Part shown: one piece after another, positions 61,801 through 64,000 of the stretch
Position numbering within the stretch: the stretch's first letter is position 1
How the letters are laid out: each line of letters opens with the position of its first letter
Translations under genes and position numbers: made by a program
Notes under the pieces: model-generated
The model's database searches: none
What the model was told of the DNA's origin: nothing
What the model saw: only the letters and a program-made list of their open reading frames with translations
Assembly: GCF_030818895.1 (NCBI RefSeq)
Contig: NZ_JAUTBA010000001.1
Coordinates: 4,774,001-4,838,000, forward strand
Direction: 5' to 3'
Source: Sphingobacterium zeae
GTDB lineage: Bacteria; Bacteroidota; Bacteroidia; Sphingobacteriales; Sphingobacteriaceae
DNA: 64,000 bases

Positions 61801-63170
61801 TCTACCAATGTAGGTTGGAAAGCCTGAATACCCAAACGGTGAAGCGTAGGTGCACGGTTTAGCAATACAGGGTGACCTTTCAATACATTTTCAAGGATAT
61901 CCCATACCACAGGATCTTTACGATCCACAATTTTCTTAGCTGATTTTACTGTTTTTACAATACCACGCTCGATCATCTTACGGATGATAAATGGTTTGTA
62001 AAGTTCAGCAGCCATATCTTTAGGAAGACCACACTCGTGTAATTTCAAGTGAGGACCTACAACAATTACCGAACGAGCCGAATAATCCACACGCTTACCT
62101 AACAAGTTTTGACGGAAACGACCTTGTTTACCTTTCAAAATATCAGATAAAGACTTCAATGCACGGTTACCTTCTGTCTTAACAGCGTTCACTTTACGTG
62201 AGTTGTCAAACAAAGAGTCTACCGCTTCTTGAAGCATACGTTTTTCGTTACGTAAGATTACTTCAGGAGCTTTGATTTCGATCAAACGTTTTAGACGGTT
62301 GTTACGAATAATCACACGACGGTATAAGTCATTCAAATCCGAAGTCGCAAAACGACCACCATCCAAAGGTACCAAAGGACGCAATTCAGGTGGGATGATT
62401 GGAACGATTTTCACAATCATCCATTCTGGACGATTCTCGATATTTTCACGTGAACTACGGAAAGCTTCAACCACATGAAGGCGTTTCAACGCTTCATTTT
62501 TACGTTGTTGCGAAGTCTCATTAGCAGCTTGGTGACGTAAGTCGTATGACAATTGATCCAAATCAATACGCTTCAACAAATCCTCTAACGCCTCAGCACC
62601 CATCTTAGCAACGAATTTTTGAGGATCGTTATCGTCTAAATATTGATTTTCTTTTGGTAAGGTATCTAAAATATCTAAATATTCTTCTTCAGTCAAGAAG
62701 TCCATAAAGTTGATACCATCTTCTTCCTTAATACCAGCTTGGATAACCACATAACGTTCGTAGTAAATGATCATATCCAATTTCTTGGTAGGAAGTCCCA
62801 ATAAATAACCAATTTTATTAGGAAGAGAACGGAAGTACCAGATGTGTGCAACAGGAACTACCAAATTAATGTGTCCCATACGCTCACGACGTACTTTTTT
62901 CTCAGTTACTTCAACACCACAACGGTCACATACGATACCTTTATATCGGATACGTTTGTATTTACCACAGTGACATTCGTAGTCCTTTACGGGACCAAAA
63001 ATACGCTCACAGAATAAACCATCACGTTCTGGTTTGTAGGTACGATAGTTAATCGTTTCCGGTTTTGTAACTTCACCACTTGAGCGTTCCAGAATAGTTT
63101 CTGGAGAAGCCAAGCTGATCGTAATCGATGTGAAGTTGCTTTTAATTTTATTATCTTTTTTGTAAGACAT
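58893..63170 (-). CDS. rpoC: DNA-directed RNA polymerase, beta' subunit
   Basis: 1425 residues. N-terminal zinc site CHCGKYKRIRYKGIVCDRCG near 66-85, the Mg2+ motif NADFDGDQMAVHLPL near 468-482, second zinc cluster CESKRGVCACCYGRN near 893-907, and the trigger-loop/bridge region AAQSIGEPGTQLTLRTFH near 922-939. Length is typical for Bacteroidota. It forms the catalytic core with RpoB, encoded 71 bp upstream on the same strand. A terminator follows. Confidence 0.98.
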   Translation of the reverse strand: MSYKKDNKIKSNFTSITISLASPETILERSSGEVTKPETINYRTYKPERDGLFCERIFGPVKDYECHCGKYKRIRYKGIVCDRCGVEVTEKKVRRERMGHINLVVPVAHIWYFRSLPNKIGYLLGLPTKKLDMIIYYERYVVIQAGIKEEDGINFMDFLTEEEYLDILDTLPKENQYLDDNDPQKFVAKMGAEALEDLLKRIDLDQLSYDLRHQAANETSQQRKNEALKRLHVVEAFRSSRENIENRPEWMIVKIVPIIPPELRPLVPLDGGRFATSDLNDLYRRVIIRNNRLKRLIEIKAPEVILRNEKRMLQEAVDSLFDNSRKVNAVKTEGNRALKSLSDILKGKQGRFRQNLLGKRVDYSARSVIVVGPHLKLHECGLPKDMAAELYKPFIIRKMIERGIVKTVKSAKKIVDRKDPVVWDILENVLKGHPVLLNRAPTLHRLGIQAFQPTLVEGKAIQLHPLVCTAFNADFDGDQMAVHLPLGNAAVLEAQILMLGAHNILNPANGSPITVPSQDMVLGLYYITKGRRTAGDHIVRGQDMTFYSAEEVIIALNEKQIDLHAWIKVKTKVRQKDGSIVDTLLETTVGRVIFNQVVPDEMGFVNELLTKKSLRNIIGEIVKTTGMARAAQFLDDMKELGYQTAFKGGLSFNLEDLNIPAAKAELIQQATNEVEEVMNNYNMGFITNNERYNQIIDIWTRINNRLTAHVMDILSNDNQGFNSVYMMLDSGARGSKEQIRQLCGMRGLMAKPQKSGTSGGEIIENPILSNFKEGLSVLEYFISTHGARKGLADTALKTADAGYLTRRLHDVAQDMIVVEQDCGGLRGIYTTALKDNDDVVEPLFDRILGRTPLHDVFHPDTEELIVSANEDITEEIAETIEKAGIEGIEIRTVLTCESKRGVCACCYGRNLASGKRVQLGEAVGVIAAQSIGEPGTQLTLRTFHVGGTASNIAADSSIISKYDGKIEFENVRTVSQTNDNGTHQVVLGRSGEVKIIDAHNKIVFQQNIPYGSQLFVEDGAAVSKGDKLVEWDPYNAVIISEFAGKVEFDAIIEGVTFREESDEQTGHKEKVIIETRDKTKNPSIKILDKSGEVIRTYNIPVGAHVSVANGVTVKEGGILVKIPRSTGKTRDITGGLPRVTELFEARNPSNPAVVTEIDGVVTLGGVKRGNREMSIESRDGQIKKYLVPLSKHILVQDNDFVKAGMPLSDGSISPADILSIKGPSAVQHYIVNGIQEVYRLQGVKINDKHFETIVHQMMQKVNIEDPGDTRFLEKEAVNKWDFMEENDSLFDKKVVVDAGDSNTLRPGQIVSLRGLREENSSLKRRDLKLVEVREAIPATSSPLLQGITRASLGTKSFISAASFQETTKVLNEAAIAGKRDNLLGLKENVIVGHLIPSGTGIRQYSNLIVGSREEYDQLLASKEED

Positions 63171-63241
63171 ACTTATTCAAAAGTTAAAGCTTTATAAAGA
63201 AGCTTTGAAGGATTGAGCCCTTCAAAGCCCTATTTGCTTAA

Positions 63242-64000
63242 TTAATCCAATGTGATATCTAGACCCAATCCACGTAACTCATGTACCAATACGTTGAACG
63301 ATTCTGGTACCGATGGTGTCGGAAGGTTGTTACCTTTTACGATAGCCTCGTACGTTTTGGCACGACCAACCACGTCATCCGATTTCACAGTCAAGATTTC
63401 TTGAAGGATGTTAGATGCACCGAAAGCTTCCAATGCCCAAACCTCCATCTCACCGAAACGTTGACCACCGAATTGTGCTTTACCACCAAGAGGTTGTTGC
63501 GTGATCAATGAGTACGGACCGATTGAACGTGCGTGCATTTTATCATCCACCATGTGACCTAATTTCAACATGTAGATTACACCCACTGTCGTTGGTTGAT
63601 CGAAACGGTCACCCGTCAATCCGTTATACAAATATGTACGTCCAGATTTTGGTAAACCAGCTTTCGCAACCCAATCCTGTACTTGATCCATTTCAGCACC
63701 GTCAAAGATAGGTGTAGCAAATTTCACCCCTAATTTCTGACCTGCCCAACCCAATACGGTTTCGTAGATCTGTCCCAAGTTCATCCGTGAAGGTACCCCT
63801 AGTGGGTTCAACACGATATCAACTGGTGTGCCATCTTCCAAGAAAGGCATATCCTCATCACGTACGATACGTGCAACGATACCTTTGTTACCGTGACGAC
63901 CGGCCATCTTATCCCCTACTTTCAACTTACGTTTTTTAGCAACGTAAACTTTAGCCATCTGCACAATTCCTGATGGAAGCTCATCACCGACAGATACTGC
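63242..64000 (-). CDS. rpoB: DNA-directed RNA polymerase, beta subunit, 3' part
   Basis: The frame stays open to the last base of the window, so the gene begins beyond it. About 252 C-terminal residues are present: KRKLKVGDKMAGRHGNKGIV, VLNPLGVPSRMNLGQIYE, GVIYMLKLGHMVDDKMHARS and the end (EVWALEAFGAS, then VLVHELRGLGLDITLD). These are the universally conserved RpoB clamp-adjacent regions. It is 71 bp ahead of rpoC. Confidence 0.97.
   Translation of the reverse strand, partial: AVSVGDELPSGIVQMAKVYVAKKRKLKVGDKMAGRHGNKGIVARIVRDEDMPFLEDGTPVDIVLNPLGVPSRMNLGQIYETVLGWAGQKLGVKFATPIFDGAEMDQVQDWVAKAGLPKSGRTYLYNGLTGDRFDQPTTVGVIYMLKLGHMVDDKMHARSIGPYSLITQQPLGGKAQFGGQRFGEMEVWALEAFGASNILQEILTVKSDDVVGRAKTYEAIVKGNNLPTPSVPESFNVLVHELRGLGLDITLD

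Noticed and set aside
59098..62478. Antisense frames of 60-134 codons.
   Set aside because: They are shadows of rpoC, with no protein-like composition or start context.

Overview
The window looks like a chromosomal segment of a Bacteroidota bacterium of the Sphingobacteriaceae type (Sphingobacterium/Pedobacter-like). Evidence: SusC/SusD outer-membrane pairs, CarboxypepD_reg-containing TonB receptors, LytTR/His_kinase signalling, promoters with the Bacteroidota -7 element TAnnTTTG, few obvious Shine-Dalgarno sequences, and rRNA, RpoB and RpoC of that kind. I could run no database search, so names rest on motifs and family knowledge.

Layout. 1-8 kb (+ strand): the 3' end of a susC with its susD, a small TPR protein, a decayed gene fragment, then a TonB-dependent siderophore-type receptor with a PepSY membrane protein (iron uptake). 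8-18 kb (- strand): LytS-type histidine kinase, exported zinc metalloprotease, SusC (frameshifted), SusD and LytTR regulator, which reads as a peptide-degradation and uptake locus with its own two-component system. Three TGAACACG repeats spaced exactly 21 bp lie just before the protease. 18-23 kb: hypothetical exported protein, NUDIX hydrolase, ArgD-like aminotransferase divergent from a MocR regulator with a 12-bp direct repeat between them, and a FabH-type synthase. 23-27 kb (-): copper locus with a Cys-rich exported protein, an HMA/DUF3347 protein and a multicopper oxidase whose C-terminus looks like a CopB-type barrel. 27-37 kb: metabolic genes including esterase, SRPBCC, MaoC, GNAT, VOC, cysE-cysM, a HipA-like kinase/DUF3037 pair, and a DUF1599-DoxX-shikimate kinase-glycerophosphodiesterase operon. 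37-47 kb: frameshifted P-type ATPase, frameshifted exported protein, CoA-transferase divergent from an AraC regulator, DUF1080 protein, rpsT, SpoU methyltransferase and sucD.

47.4-51.6 kb is a nested insertion. An IS1182-type element sits in the loop of the terminator behind sucD, with an 8-bp target duplication, and its transposase is split by an IS21-type element with a 6-bp duplication. 51.6-52.7 kb holds a small gene and a DUF4886 protein. 52.9-58.1 kb is a complete rRNA operon on the - strand (16S, tRNA-Ile, tRNA-Ala, 23S, 5S) with two candidate upstream promoters. 58.9-64 kb is rpoC and the 3' part of rpoB, also on the - strand.

Four genes (susC at 10.6 kb, the P-type ATPase, the exported protein at 41.2 kb, istA) are each broken by a single-base frameshift, and in all four the present sequence has one base too many. 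That uniform direction suggests sequencing insertions as much as genuine pseudogenes.
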